64,000 bases of DNA from Paraspadella gotoi. Lineage: Eukaryota; Chaetognatha. The notes under the pieces are model-generated. The model saw only the letters and a list, made by a program, of their open reading frames with translations, was not told the DNA's origin and made no database searches. Where the stretch lies: assembly GCA_051294375.1 (NCBI GenBank), contig CM119267.1:7482683-7546682 (forward strand), in the 5' to 3' direction. This document shows positions 1 through 18,044 of the stretch, one piece after another (position 1 is the first letter of the stretch; the number at the start of each line of letters is the position of its first letter). Both the position numbers and the translations under genes were made by a program.

Positions 1-1900
1 CCATCCCTAATATAATTTTTAAGCTTCCAGTTCATAGATATAAAAATCTTTGGTGATAATTGTAATTTAATTTATTAGTAAATTATGAATCTTAACAATA
101 AAAAAATGTTTTAAACCTATTTCCAGTTATTATTGTTATTACCATCCTGCTAATCAAGCGAATTTTTACAGTGACAATCCGACTTGAAGGCTCAGTTTCC
201 CAAATTTTCTTTTTTTCTTCTCAGATGAATGAAAAATTAAAAAGTCAGCGAACAATCATCGTCTCTGTTCGTGGTTTTTTACCTGTGATAAAATTCACGG
301 TATCAAAAAACGGAAAAAAAAGAAAATCGGCGTAGTTTTTTAATACTTGAAATTCAAAACTCAAAATTCGGGTTTGGAATGAAAATGACATTTGAAATCA
401 ACGAGTTCCACTGGACAGAATTGTATAATGACAATTTTTTGTTTCACAAAAAAATTTAAAACTACTCTTTTTCGAGGGGAATTCGTCCAATACCAAAATA
501 ACCAAAATATTAAGGTTTAAAATAAAACAAGGCAAATAATCGATTAAAAATAAAAAATTAAATTAATTTTTTGCGAAAAAACCTCTAAACAAGCTTTCGA
601 ACATTCGACTAAGTATCACAGCGAAAAAAAAGTGATAACCGGTAAGTAATGAATGCATCAATTAAAAAAAACCGAACGCCTTTGTCTTATCCGAAAGAAT
701 TTGTGCAATATACGTAGACAATTACGATGACTGGCGTGAAAATATCACCAATATTTTAAAGAGAAAAGGCATTCAAAACAAAAAGCAGATTGTAATAAAA
801 AAAATAAATCAAGGTAGCAGCAACATTTTTTCTTGTTAGCGCCGGAAACTCGAGGCAAAATCACTGACTTAAAAATAAATGTCAACAAAATTCTCTTTAA
901 TGCTGAAATTTTCAAAAAGCTAAACGTGAAACTCAAAGCATAAAAAAGCTCACTGGCGTGAACCCCGGTTTTCCCGGTATCCCCGTTTCGGGACAATTAA
1001 ATCTGGATTTTCCTTGGTGGGTCGAAAACTATTAGAGTAAAGCCTGAACTAAAGCGCAAAGAAGCACGATCGGCGAGTACAAGTATTTAAAAGTTTGGCA
1101 ACAAGATTATCAGAAAGCGAATTGTACCTAAGGCTAGGAAGCGTATTAGCCAACAAGCTTGCCCGCGATCATACTTCGTCGTACTTAGCAACTGGGGATG
1201 TTGAATTACATCATATTCATATGGCAAACAGCAAATGCTATAAAAATACTGCCACGAGAACAAAAGAAACATTCCTTTTACCCTAATAACTATCGGTAAA
1301 CTCAACCAATTATATTCCTATTCTACAATGCATTTTTGGCAAATGCGATCCGATAACCAGTAATTTAATCTGACTTAGTAAACCCAATGCATGTAAATTG
1401 TGTCCAATTTCTGGTGTCATCTAAAAAGTATAAAATTTATAAAAACGAATTGGTTTTTTTTTCTTTTGTGATGAGTTATGCATATTTATCCTTTGATGCT
1501 ACGAAAATGCGAAATACTGTGGTTTCTTTCTTTCGGTGTTTTTCCATTTTCGTTTTCTCTGTGGAAAAAAAAGAAAATATTTTTTTTAAGTGCTCAATGA
1601 ACCAAAATTTACCCTGATACTTTCCTTTACAGCGTCGACAAATTTTAAAAATGAATTTTAAACATTAAAAAAAAGCTTTTTACTTTACAGGTCTTTTATT
1701 CATGTATAATTGTATATTGTAAACAAGTTATAAATTCTAATTAACGAACACATATATACGACTCTTAATGATGTTCCTATGCGTATATTCGTATTATTTT
1801 CCTGATGAAGCTTAGAACGGTGGAGAACGGGGAAAAAAAGTACCTCAATGAAAAATTGAAGAATCGAAGCTGAATCGACAACGACAACTGTATAGTTAAC
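1..1900. other. AT-rich spacer downstream of SPTLC2
   Basis: This stretch is very AT-rich with many homopolymer runs. I found no reading frame resembling a known protein and no clear repeat. It includes the 3' flank of SPTLC2. Short open frames near 1095-1286 and 1387-1617 have composition like the surrounding noncoding DNA. Confidence 0.6.
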
Positions 1901-4407
<2,507 letters not shown>

Positions 4408-5178
4408 CACGAATTCACGTTTTAGAAAAAAAAATGTAAAATTAATACTAGGCTCCGATTTAACTAATAAAGGCACAGGGAACTGAAGATGTCCGACGCG
4501 GGAGCGGCGGTTCAAAACCGAACCGATTTATTATTGAAATTTACTAGATCACAGGTGCGAGTGACGAAAAAATATTTGCTGAGGTTTCTATAGATGATGT
4601 GGATTTTATACTTTTCGTTGTTTTTCCGACTTTATGAAATAAATCAATAAAGATCAAAAATAAAAAAATAAAAAAATTTAAATGCTCATATAATTAATAA
4701 AATAAAACATTAAAAAATATATTTAAATACTGTCTAAACTGGTTTTTAATCTTAAAACGTTTCATTTTCTCTAAAATTGAATAAAATAATTCTTATTTTC
4801 AGTTATGAAATAATAAAATGTTTTGGAGTTCATGAAAAAAAGAATACCGGCTCTTTCTCTTTTACCGTATACAAAAATTATAACGAAAAATAAAAATTCC
4901 ACCACTCAAGAAGAAAACTGTTTTATGCCATGGCAAAGACCGAAGCGACTACCAAGAATCAGCAGCCCGCTCGTAGCCCTGTAAAGAGAAACGTATGACA
5001 TATTGAACGAAAATTTAAAATATATACGTATATAATCGTGAAAAGATTGTCGATACAAAGGGAAGAAAACAAGAGCGATGAAAAATCATCGAAAACAATG
5101 AAAATAGAATGTTGACTAGAGCCACTTCCCCCCTTCTCCATTTTCCGCTGGAATTTATTTTTCTTGCCAGGAATGAGT
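4408..5178. other. Spacer between GFOD and SPTLC2
   Basis: AT-rich, 771 nt. It should hold the GFOD 3' UTR and the SPTLC2 5' region. No gene or repeat recognised. Confidence 0.6.
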
Positions 5179-7785
5179 TTATTTCAATGAGAACGTGCTG
5201 CGACGCAGGGCGTCAGAGAGATGAGGGTCTGGATCCGGCTCCTGGGATACAACCCGAACTTTGACCCACTTTCGGGAAGAATTAGAAAGCCTAAAAATAT
5301 ACAAATACAATAATCTACCTAATAATTCTAATTCAGTATCGTAAAGTATCTCCCTTTTGTGACCTAACCTAATAGCGTCTAAAACGCTTTCAACATATAG
5401 CGCGTCCTCGAAATCAGCGGCGTTGGCCAGAGGTTCTGGCGTCCACTTTAGACGATCTTCGTCCAGTTTGAAGGCTTCCTTTAAAGCCTCAACCAACCTC
5501 ATTAGGCCTTTAAGGTAAGGAGTAGGAAGATCCGCCTTAATCGCGTCCAAAGCGCCGCATTTACTTTCGTCTGAAATAATTGAGTTGCCCATCAATGTAG
5601 TTTATGAGTTTATGTCCAACACCTTATCCTACAAATCCCAATTATGCCCAGAATTATTTGTATGCAAAGTCTAACCTAAAATGTTAGGAGCCTCGTGGTA
5701 GAGCAACTCTTCCTTGACGGCGTCGCTCTTTTGACCATAAAGACTTGTGCCCCTGGCCACGAGATGGCCCTTGGCCCCAACGACAAGTACCTCTTGCAGG
5801 AAGGGCCCGTTTAGGAGGTTATTGACGGTGGAGCTGACGAAAACGCCGTCCTCTAACTCCAGCTGAAACGTGCAGAAGTCGTCGCTGGTGATGCGACGAA
5901 TACCGTCCACCTTCTCGGTCTTCTGGACGACCGTCTTCAAGCAGCCGGTAGCGCGGACAGCTCGGCGCTCCACGAGAAAACACACGAGATCGACGATGGA
6001 GGCACCGAGATTAGCTAGCATTCCCCCACCCATATGATCGTCGCAAGTCCAACCGTACGATTCCCTTTGCGTCGCCGAAGAATGAATGCGCACTTCGACG
6101 AGTTGAACGGCGCCGACGTATCCGTCTTCGATGAAGTGCTAAGCGAAGCAGAAATGACAAATTACTAACCGCGTCGATTTTTAACTCCCGAGATCAACTT
6201 CATCACCCCAGGTATCACCCGTCATCCCCACTCTTTCCACTTCTCCCCTTCCCCAACGAGCCTTGAGCTTGGTGTAGAGCGGCAAAAATCTTAATGTGTG
6301 TGAAACCAGGGACATAAGACTCGGGTAATACTTGGCCGCGCTGACCATCCGCAACGCCTCCAGGGGCCCGAGCGCTGTCGGAGTACCGCAGAGCACGTGC
6401 TTGCCGATTCCCAAGGCCTTGACGGCGATTTGAGAGTGGAGGTGGGGAGGGCAAAGGATGCAGACGAGATCGACGTCCTTCCGGAGAAGAACTTCGTCCA
6501 CGCCTAATACGACGCCAAATATGCCAAGTTTCATTTTAATTCATTCACAACACAGCAAATATCATAATTTCCATAATTTAATTTTTGCGAAAGCTACTGC
6601 AACGGGGTAAACAAATGGGATCAGGCATGACTTCAGCCTCGGGGAAGGACTGGAAAATATGGGTAAAAGATTAGATTAGACTATCTACCTTCAAAGCGAC
6701 CGGTGTAAAACGGGATGGCGAGATCTTCAGCAAGCTCCTCGGCCGCCTCCGAGGTTCTGCCCCACAAAGCAGCAACACGAAACCCGCTGCTCTTCAAGAT
6801 CGGGACCAACACTCGAACAACTGACCAGGAATGATTACGACAATTGGAGCAAATTTAAGCTTCATCATTTAAGAAAAAGGGTCATTCAATTCAACTTCAA
6901 AATAGGCCTGAAATGGAGTACAAATTCAGAAAGCTGAGCTCCTGGCGATTCGAAAATGTATTCACTTTATAGCATTTGATGCATTCTACCCCATTTTATA
7001 TCGGTTTTAATTATAATATAAAATAAAAGAAACCTATCTGAAGAGTTGCAGGTCAAACGAAAAGGCCAATCCATCTGATATTTTTTATGAATTTTTAATT
7101 ACTGAATTAGAAAAATGTAATGGAGAGATATTTTTAAATTTCAACTTGTATCCTTGAAAATGAAACGTTTTTAAACTTTACCCTGAATTCTTTCTAACTG
7201 GAACGCGTTTATCAAAATGTCTCTCTATTACATTTTACAAATGTTTTTTAAGATTGCTAATCAAATTTTTAATTCAATATTATTGCAGTCGTTTAGGCTG
7301 CAACTCTTCAAATTCAGTGTAGATTCATTGTAGCTCGAATTTCTTTACCATCTATTTAACTTAAGATTTTGTTCATGACTGGAAAACCAACAGAGTAACG
7401 AGATTAATTGTTTAATTCTCCCCTTCTAAACTATCCCATACCGTGTTTTAACTTCTTACCTAGAACTTTTTAACAACCAGATTGAAAAACAAATCTTTAA
7501 AAAATGTGCTTACCCATTTAACTTAACAATTTTGTTATTTAACCATTTAAAAAAAATTATTGAAAACAGAATGAACACATATAAATAAGAACTTATTTCT
7601 TTGTGATTACTGATGACTATAATGTATTTCTCGATATATTAGCTCTAACAATAAATGATTTACGTATTGTTATGCTGAATGACCTTTCCTCTTAAAGACT
7701 AGTTTGCACCTCAAGTTAGCAAACCTGTTCCGGTGCCAAAAATGCCAATGCCCGGCAGAGCAGGATGAAATTTTTCATTTGACAT
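5179..7785 (-). CDS. GFOD: Glucose-fructose oxidoreductase domain protein (GFOD1/2-like)
   Basis: Gfo/Idh/MocA-family protein with an N-terminal Rossmann fold. In other animals GFOD is linked to extracellular matrix or signalling roles and its substrate is not settled. Exons: 7725-7785, 6689-6820, 6262-6503, 5676-6138, 5179-5570, giving 429 aa (human GFOD about 385-390). Exon 1 carries the nucleotide-binding loop (GIGIFGTGT). Later family motifs are DEVLLRKDVDLVCI, CDDHMGGGMLANLG and RRITSDDFCTFQLEL. The join between exons 3 and 4 keeps frame and homology (LK/HFIEDGYVG) only if the intron starts with GC at 6261; no GT donor fits, so this boundary is less certain. The first intron (6821-7724) holds a decayed inverted repeat. 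A splice acceptor ends one base before the ATG. Confidence 0.9.
7038..7318. repeat. Decayed inverted repeat in GFOD intron 1
   Basis: The ends match as inverted copies (GAAGAGTTGCAG near 7041, its complement near 7300), and so do inner blocks (AAAATGTAATGGAGAGA near 7113, the complement near 7218). The middle is eroded. This looks like an old MITE or foldback element. Confidence 0.5.
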
Positions 7786-7786
7786 T

Positions 7787-7808
7787 CTAAGTCGAAAAGT
7801 TAAACAAA
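7787..7808 (-). promoter_or_regulatory. Splice acceptor 1 nt upstream of GFOD ATG
   Basis: Minus-strand T/C-rich tract ending ...CTTTTCGACTTAG followed by A-ATG. A candidate spliced-leader acceptor that would leave a 1-nt 5' UTR. Confidence 0.5.
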
Positions 7809-7921
7809 TTTAAGCTTAGAGTTAGAGCGCATGGTTAGTTTTATTATGCTACTGCTGTAAAAAAAAAACAAGAGTGGTAAAATTATTTTTTTAACAAAAA
7901 TTATATTAACAAAATTTTAAA

Positions 7922-8086
7922 ATGGAGACAACAAAAGATAAAAACATCAAAAAAAGTAACCACTATATCAACTTAGTAATGGGTACTCTCCTGTGCGTCC
8001 TATCAGCGACAACCACTTTACTACGTTCAACAGAGTATATTAGCCATTATGTACAACAAGTAGGAGGAGTAGTAGGAGAAGTTTAA
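7922..8086 (+). CDS. Small ORF, 54 aa, one possible membrane helix
   Basis: An open frame from ATG to TAA on the strand opposite to all other genes. The protein has a charged N-terminus, then a hydrophobic stretch containing NLVMGTLLCVLSATTTLL, then a Val/Gly-rich tail. I do not recognise it. It lies in the 823-nt spacer between KIF15 and GFOD. It could be chance, since the hydrophobic bias and the repeated GTAGGAG near the stop are not typical of coding DNA here. Confidence 0.2.
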   Translation: METTKDKNIKKSNHYINLVMGTLLCVLSATTTLLRSTEYISHYVQQVGGVVGEV

Positions 8087-8214
8087 TACCTAAATTATTT
8101 AAATACTTATTATCATTATAACTGTCATTTAAACTATCATTTAAACTTACATCTTAGGCTTCCCATAGACTAAGTGACATAATTTCGCATAAATTAAAGA
8201 AAAGAAAAATAATT

Positions 8215-8395
8215 CAAATCCCGGTCTGCTCCGTGTCCTCGGCACCGCGTCTCTAATCTCTAAGCGCCGAATCTTAGCGCCGGTTCGCTTAATCATCGTC
8301 CCGACACTAAGCGTCCGCCACGCCCAGTGCTATGCCAGCGGCGCCGTATCGTGCCGTCTTATTATACACACTACACTAGCGTGGGGATGTTGGTG
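8215..8395. other. GC-rich island in spacer
   Basis: About 180 nt clearly richer in G and C than its AT-rich flanks, with several short inverted GC motifs (for example AAGCGCCG and CGGTTCGCTT). No coding match. It could be a repeat fragment or a regulatory segment. Confidence 0.35.
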
Positions 8396-8608
8396 GGCGG
8401 ATTCATTTGGAAACGGTCAATTTTAAAGCAAAACTTGTTGATTTTCCTTGTTTCCTTGTTGAGAATAAAGGGTTTTTTGTAATTTTTTGTTTTCCTGAGT
8501 CAAATTTCGTATTTCCGTCTTGGCGTAGGAAAGGCCGGAAGTTATGAAAATAGAGAAAAAGAGACCAGGATAAGATGAGTTAAATGAATTCCACCTTAGT
8601 TTTAAAAG

Positions 8609-11600
8609 TTATCCAAATACCTGAGCTGCTATGAGTTTTTCCTTGAGCTGGATCAGGTGGGCAATTCTTTGCTTGTGATTCTGGTGACCCATGAGTCGAC
8701 CATTTTCCAGTTGGGCCGCTTCGTACTGCTCCTTCCATCTGTCCCTTTCTTGCTTTAATGTCGACTGTGGAAAAAGGCATTTTGAGCAAACAACACCGGA
8801 TATGAACGCGGGCATATAGCGTTAAGCAGCGAATCAGATGAAAAATTATGAGTAACCTTGCAATTTCTTTTTTATTTAATACAATTTACCTACAATTTTT
8901 ATATATTTTTATATTTAATGTGATATTTGTTTTGATTCTGGAGATAAAGCAGGTTATGGTTGTTATATAAGGAAGGAACTTTTGATACAACCAAGAATGA
9001 GATTGAGTTCATCAATCTCATTTGCATATTGTCGTATTGACATTGACTTGTCATAAATTATGGTTTTTATGGTGGTTGTTGTGGTTGTGGCGTAGTTATA
9101 GTGTTTGTTATAATTGTAGTTGTTGTAACATGCATTGACATTTCATATAAAAGAAAAACATGTAAAATTAAATAAAGCATAATTTTTGTTTTTTCCACTT
9201 GGACGATTCAGACAAAACTTTATTTTCAGCTTTATCCATGCTTCTATCCATTTTTCTACATATGAGTAATTGGCGCTCAAAGTTAAGGGGGGACGGACGG
9301 ACAGAAGGACGGACAGTTTTTTTTTGGTGCTAATTTATAATAATTTGATGTTCTGAATATGTTCTAAATGATTTACCGACAAGATTTAAGGGACGGACCG
9401 ACAAAGTGAATTTTCTTAAAGTATATATATTTAAGGAGAATCTTTAAGCAAGTCTAGACTTTAGAGATGTATGCGTATTGAGAAATCACCACTAGGGAAA
9501 GCGTCTCCTCCTTGTCGCAAATCGCCGCCGTCCTCTGACTGTCCCATTCGATCCTTTCACGACGTCGCTCAGCCTCAGCCTCTTCGTTCTTCTTTCTCTC
9601 TAAACTCAATTCGGATTTCAACGAGTCGAGCTTCGATTGAACACCGTTGCGGCGGATGTTTTCTGTAGACCGAGGCAAAGGTTGGATACGTGGAAAAATT
9701 GATTAACAAGTTTCAAGTCAAACATAATTTTTATTCTGATCCCTCATATTTCTTCTTTCTCACCAGCTTCTCGCTCACCATCGACGAGCTCGAGGTGACG
9801 CATAAGCTCCGTCAGTCGATTGCGCAAAGCTTCGTTTTCCTGTATTAAATTACAATAATAAAACTGAATGAAAAAAAAAGGAAACTTTCAAACTTTGCTA
9901 TGAAGCCTGCCTTGAGAACGTCGTCGTCTTGTCGCTCCTCTTTTGGTCGCAACCAGCGACGGTTTTCCTCGAGTTCCGCTTTAAGTCGCGCCAGGTCCGC
10001 CTCCGCCTTCCGCAGCGCATCCCTAGCAGTTTTGGATTCCGCGAGGGAAACGTTGAGCTCTTCTTTCAGTTTGAGGAACATCTCATTGAGGTAGGAGTTG
10101 TCGTCGTTTAAATTTTCCAACCGCCAATCGTAAGTCTGTCTCTCGGCATCAGCTGATTTTTTGGCCTGGATAAGAAGGGATAGAGAGATTTTGATTAGAA
10201 TTGCTTGGTTGGTTTTATTTTTTCTTTCTTTTTTCTGCGCTTCCGCACGCAAGGAAAATACAAACCTCATTAAGCTTTTCACGCAAAGTTTCAACGGTGA
10301 TCTTAGCCTCCTCGGTCTCCACGCAGTAAGATTGGCTTTTCGCCGTTAAAGTCTCCACGACCTCCTCGAGCTTCTTTAACTCTTTCTCTGCAGCTTCTTT
10401 ATCTTCCAACAGCTTGTCGCGTTTGCTTTCTACATCACGAAGGACGAGGAGAATGTCTTCTCTCCGTCTTTCCGTGTCGGCGCGGCCACTCTCGGCCTCG
10501 TTGCCGACTCGAACAGCTTCACTCAGTCGGTCGCGCAGGGTCGAGGCTTCCGCCGCCGCCTCCGCCAAACGCGACTGGAGGAGGCGCTTCTCCTCCTCGA
10601 CCTCGACCAATCGGCGGCCGGATTCCTCTCCGCGTCGCAGGGCGTCTTCGGTTAGTGCGACGCACCGTTCGCTCTCACGGGCGAGCAGAGCGGATAGGCG
10701 GGTCTCGGATTGCCGGGCAGCATCTTCGCTCGTTTGAAGGGAAACGATGAGTGCCTCATTTTTTTCCTCGGTTGCGAGGGCGACGTCGAGATGATCACGT
10801 AATCTGAAAGTAAAATTAGCCACATATGTTTTTTAAGAAATGTATAAAAAAATAAAGACTAGTTACAATACAGTATATATCTAACATATACGGAAATATG
10901 ATAAGAAATAAGACGGAAAAGGTAGCAAACTAACAGTAGTCCGCTATAAATATTGTTAAAGTGTTCAATCAAAATAAAAAATATTTCAAGATTTATTTAT
11001 AATTGTAGTATTTCCTTTGATTTCGTTGCGTTTGGATATTTGTTTGCAAAGTAAAAGATTTTTATAGAGTTCAACAATGATTATTATTTGAAATCGTTTT
11101 AGTTCTAGTGCGAACCGAAACATGAAAAGATTTATTTAATGTGGAATCCATTTTATATAATATTACTTAATAAAATCGAAAATTTTTTTTTTAAATGTTA
11201 ACTTTTTTCATCTTATTTTGATAAAGTTTAATAAGTGATGGTTATTATTAGAATTTTAAAAAAATTATAATGATTTGTCAGTTATAATGAACAAAAACTC
11301 ATATTTTCTAAATAATGATAATGATGATTTTTGGATTTTTTAAAATTTTTACCCCATTTCTAATTATTTTTTTAAAAATTGTAATCCTAACCTTTATCTA
11401 ACTTTTTGACATTTAAAAATTCAAAAGTAAAAAAAAAATTGAATAAATTTTGATATATTAGTATTTTACCTTTGCACTTCGCTTCTTAGTTCGGAGGAGA
11501 CCGTCCTTTCGCGATCCAGTTCTTCAGACAAAGCTTTCATCTCATCCTCGATTCGTAACATCTTCTCTTCCAGATAAACCATCTGTGACTCCTTGGCGTG

Positions 11601-14600
11601 AATTTCGGTGTCGTGCTCCGTCGATATCTCGGCCTCAAGTTTATAATTAAAAAAAACTATATGCACCGACGCCATGAGCTCGGAATCTCGCCAACAATCG
11701 CCGAAAAAAACTCACCACGCGTCTTAGCGCCTGCGCTTCCATTATTTTTATGTCATTTAGTTCGCTGACGGCGAATTGGAGTTCGTCCTCTTTTAACTTT
11801 AATTTTTTCGTCATCGAGTCGATGCCATTCATCATGTCAATTCGTAATCGCTGAAACGATTACAAAAAAAGGCTTAATTTCATTAAGGAAGGCCAGATTA
11901 ACAAAATACGGTTACAAAAGAGGTTTTAATTTGGCCATAATTTCATAAAAGTAAATAAATCCCTTACTTCGTTCTCAGTCTCCATATTTTTTTTCTCCTC
12001 GAGCAGGTTTTCTTTTGATTCGACCAAGCGGCTCCGCTCGATCAGCCATGAATTTTCCTTTTCAACCATTTCAGACCGTTTATCGTCTAAGTCCTGAACC
12101 ATGTGAAAATATTGGAAAATAATTTTTTGGCTGCTTGGGGGGGGGGAAGCATTTTGTTTTTTACCTGAATCTGCTTCGTCAATTCCTCAATGCGTTTTCC
12201 CTGAGTTTGCAGCAATTCCTCTTGCTCCGCAGAATTGGAAATGTTTTCTTTCGTCAATCTGGTCGCAGAATTGGATTCCCCGACATCAACTTCTACGTCG
12301 CCTTCCGCGGCGACGCGAGAAAAGGAGGCGTCGAGGTTACTACAAATGCCATCGGGCTTGAAAACGCGCCGCACCCTGACGCTGGGCGGCGTCATGGATT
12401 GAATAGTGAGGACGTGCTCTTTCTCGCGCGTCTCCATCTGGATCTTCGCCCGGAGCTTGGTTCGGTCGACGGCGTTTCGAAGATCCTCGCATTCAATTCT
12501 CTTTTGTTCGAGAAGGTCTTCCAGGTCTCGTTTTTTTTCTCGCCATTCGCGGTCCGACTCTTCCGATTGAGACAAGCGTTCCCGTAATTTTTCAATCGCT
12601 TCTTTTAACTCTCGGTTTTCCTGCGTTAAATTGGAATCTTCGCTGGTCAAAATCTCCTCCGTCTGCCGCAATTTGTGGAACGCCGATTCCAACTCCTTTA
12701 ACAGGGGGGAAGAATGCTTATGACACATGGCACCAAGGCGGATCAACAAATAACTTTCAACCGACCTTGAACGCCCTGGCATTAAGGGCAAATTTTTCTT
12801 GCATTTTTGGTTCATTCAATCGATGACGCAAATCTCTGATAATTCCGCTTTCAATATTATTGGCATCCTCCAGCTCTTTATTAAGCAACTTTAAACAAAT
12901 TAATGACAAATTTACAAAATTAGTTGCAAAACAAAAATAGTAATGAAACAAAGCAACGATTGAATTATCTCACTTTGATTTCCTGGAGGCGCATTTCCAA
13001 CAGTTCTTGAGCATCCTCGGAGCCGCCAGTAGAAACCAACTTTGCTATTCGGTCGTCACGAAACCTTAGAATCATTTTGTGCGTGAACTTCATATTTTCT
13101 TGCCGTTTCAAGTCCTGCTTGTAAGCATTAATCTGTTTTTAAAAAGAAATGAAGAATGTGAGAAATTAAAAATTTTCTAGTTCCTCGTCTTTCAAAACAA
13201 TCAACCTGATCCAACAGTTCTCTATTTCTATCGCTCAGTCTCTCCCTGAAAGTCATGGCTTCGATAAACTCGCGCTTCCAATCCTTGGCTTTAGCCATCG
13301 AATCGGCCGTAGCATCGTTGTTCGGTTGTCGGGGCATTATAGGTGGAACGATCGAACCCGACTGGCGTATAGATATAATCGAATAAAAAAATAGGATTAT
13401 TCACCATCATGAAATAATAGCTAAAATTGTCTCACTTCCCCCCCCCCAAAAAAAAATGCTAAGATCACGTTTTACCTCGTGCTTTCGTATTTTTTCCTTG
13501 AGAGTTCGAATTTCTGCTCTCAGTGATTCGAGATCACCTTCGACATCTTCGTTGATCGTCGCCCGATTTTTTATTTGTTTCGCATTCGAGAGAAACCTGA
13601 AGCGCCTCTTGAATTATAAAATTTTCCACGGATGCTAAAGCCGATTTCCCACAACCTGAGCGTGGACAAAGATTCTCCCGCACACTTGAACCCCGGGTGA
13701 ACGCAGCCAACGATGAAGGTCTTGGTGTTTCCGCCGAGGGAGTCGCGGAGAAGAAAGGAAAGCTTCGAGTCTCGATAGGGAACGTGTCGACGGGGCTTTC
13801 CTCGGCTGATGTCGACGAGAGCATTGATGACGTTCCCGATGGTCGAAAGCGACCGGTTTATGGAGCTGGCCTCTTTAATACGCTGCCCTGCGGCGTTGGT
13901 ATCCTTCTGCCTTTCGCTCCCGGCCAAGTCTATGAGGTTCAACTTGGAAGTTCTCACGTTGACCACTCCGTCTTCGCGCAACTTTTTTGTCTCGAGATAC
14001 AAAACGAAGAGAGAGTGAGATCGCGAGGAATCCCGGTTCATGTCGGTTGATGCGACGCGCCGGTTCGACCATCCTTTTGTCAAAGCGTTATGCGCGGCGT
14101 CAGGACTAAAAAAAGGGCTCGATGATGAATAGTCAATTTGTAAATTAAAACAAATCACAATCCTACAGTAAAACTAAAATGCAAGGGACTCCTAATACCT
14201 GTCGATCTCGTCTCTCTTAAGCCCTTCCACGTAAACGGTCTCGCCGCGTTCCCTGACTTCAAGTTTCCTATTGGAATTCCAATCCAGGAGGTCGAACACC
14301 TCCTCGTTGTAGATCTCAAGAAAACTGCATTCAACTTTGAACTGAACGTTGGAACCTTCATTAGCCGAGACGAACGCTATCTGGTCATAGAGATATTCGA
14401 TGAGGCGGGGAATTAGGCCGCGCGTCGCCGAGTCGAGAGCTTCATCGGCCGCTCCTTGGAAGAGTATAAGAGGGCAATTGCACTTAATGCGAAGCATTGC
14501 CTCTTTGGATTGGCCAAAAAGAGTCAGACCCCACCTTGCATCGTATAAGTTTTTCCGGCACCAGTTTGGCCATAGGCGAACACCGTAGCGTTGTAGCCCT

Positions 14601-14913
14601 CTAGGAACACGTCAACGATTGGGCGTCCGACGATGTCAAAAACCTCAGATTGCGTGGCGCTTTTTGTAACCACGTGATCGAAAGTGAATTTGTTATTGTT
14701 TTTGGTCTCGTTCGCGGTGAGAGTCTTGTCGTCCACGAGAAAATAATCTGCTTCGCGGGAAGAGGGAAGAGGGACTTTGAAAGGAGTGGCGGGTTGGAAC
14801 GGACCCTTGGCGGCTTGTTCGCGAGCAGGTGTGACAGGACAAAAAGGATGTGTGATGGAGACATCGTAGGGGCGAATTCGCACCACTACTTTAATAGCAT
14901 CATCGTTGGACAT
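8609..14913 (-). CDS. KIF15: Kinesin-12 motor protein KIF15
   Basis: Plus-end-directed spindle kinesin with an N-terminal motor and long coiled coil. Exon 1 (14535-14913) carries the P-loop GQTGAGKTYT. Later motor exons (about 14470 to 13680) carry the SSRSH switch I, DLAGSE switch II and the HVPYRDSKL segment. A roughly 59-nt intron then leads to the neck, reading FLSNAKQIKNRATINEDV, which continues into a heptad-rich rod encoded by many small exons between about 13560 and 8620. The tail motif NGRLMGHQN near 8690 matches the conserved end of KIF15 and separates it from other kinesins. The start is ATG 14913; a possible splice acceptor lies 41 nt upstream. The terminal stop (8609-8611) is read through a donor-like CAG/GTATTT at 8620, so a short final exon may be missing. 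Exact rod exons were not all resolved. Confidence 0.9.
8830..9450. repeat. KIF15 intron with low-complexity tracts
   Basis: This intron holds a GGT/TGTTG-rich stretch (about 9060-9130) and a GGAC/GGACAG tandem (9289-9318), with a shorter relative near 9391-9405. No coding signal seen. Confidence 0.5.
10824..11465. other. Long AT-rich KIF15 intron
   Basis: About 640 nt of AT-rich intronic DNA between two coiled-coil exons. Nothing recognised in it. Confidence 0.6.
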
Positions 14914-14954
14914 GTTTCTCACGAATGTAAAGGCACTTTAGGCGCAGTGAGTTT

Positions 14955-14972
14955 CTAAGTAAAATTCTGTAT
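14955..14972 (-). promoter_or_regulatory. Possible splice acceptor upstream of KIF15
   Basis: Minus-strand ...ATTTTACTTAG ends 41 nt before the ATG at 14913. It is a weaker pyrimidine tract than the best examples. Confidence 0.35.
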
Positions 14973-15528
14973 AAATCAGAAAAAACCGACTTATTTCGAC
15001 CTGACAGAAAACTAAGGGTTCAAGCGACTACTTCTTCACCAGTCTGGCTGGATTAACAAAATATAATACAAAAATACGAGCTAACTACCAATTTAAAAGA
15101 AAAATGGAAATCAAGCGGCAGTGAAAAGGCCAAGAAAATGTGAATAAAAAATATATTCACGCCTTAAGATAAACAAAATTACGAGGAATGGAGTACCGAA
15201 ATGTAACATCGATTAACGTACGTAGGTTTAAAGTTGGCGCTCTCTTGATACTAGTTAAAAATAAATAACTTGTGAACCTAAAGCTGTAAAAACTAAAACC
15301 CTAAGCTAACTGATACGTTGAGAGCCTAAATGTGACGACGTCGAAATCTGGTAACAAATTATTTTGGTTGTACAAATATTGTATGTAGTTTTTGCTCGTG
15401 TGTCAAGTTTTGTTGCGTTTTGTTTTTTGTTTGTTTTTTTCCCCTTTTTTTAAAAACAAAAAACAAAAAACGTCCGATCAACAAGACGTTTTCTTAACGG
15501 CGAGATATATCCTCTCTGGGTCTCGCCC
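14973..15528. other. Spacer between RAB7 and KIF15
   Basis: AT-rich, with T and A homopolymer runs near 15420-15470 that can pair as a weak hairpin. It includes the RAB7 3' UTR. No gene recognised. Confidence 0.5.
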
Positions 15529-17730
<2,202 letters not shown>

Positions 17731-18044
17731 TCACACGGGGGGAGGGAATTTAAGTGGAAACACGACCAATCAAAAACCGGATTTGGGTTACTTGTTTGTT
17801 TTTTTGTTTTTTTTTCGTCTGTTTTTGTGTTTGGTTCAGCGGAACAGTTTCTAATGTCATACGAATGAAATCTAAAAATCTAGGACGAAATTACATACGA
17901 AATATAGAACAAGAAAAAATGCGTAAGGTAAATGAAAAAAAGAAGTACGACTGGACGGTGAATGCATAGATACAAGAAAAATCATATGTTAAGCTAGCAA
18001 ACACGTATATTCGAGGTTTTTTTTTTTTTATAAGTTTCAGACGT

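Noticed and set aside
5288-5320. A 28-nt intron near the GFOD C-terminus (GTAG...TTTTTAG).
   Set aside because: Too short for splicing, a multiple of neither need; the frame is open through it, so it is kept as coding insertion.
10414-10737. Ser/Arg-rich plus-strand frame opposite KIF15 rod.
   Set aside because: It is the antisense shadow of Glu/Lys/Leu coiled-coil codons.
13534-13824. Apparent reading-frame break at the KIF15 motor/neck junction.
   Set aside because: A roughly 59-nt intron (donor after ...STLR, acceptor GCGCTTCAG) restores a normal neck, FLSNAKQIKNRATINED, so there is no frameshift.
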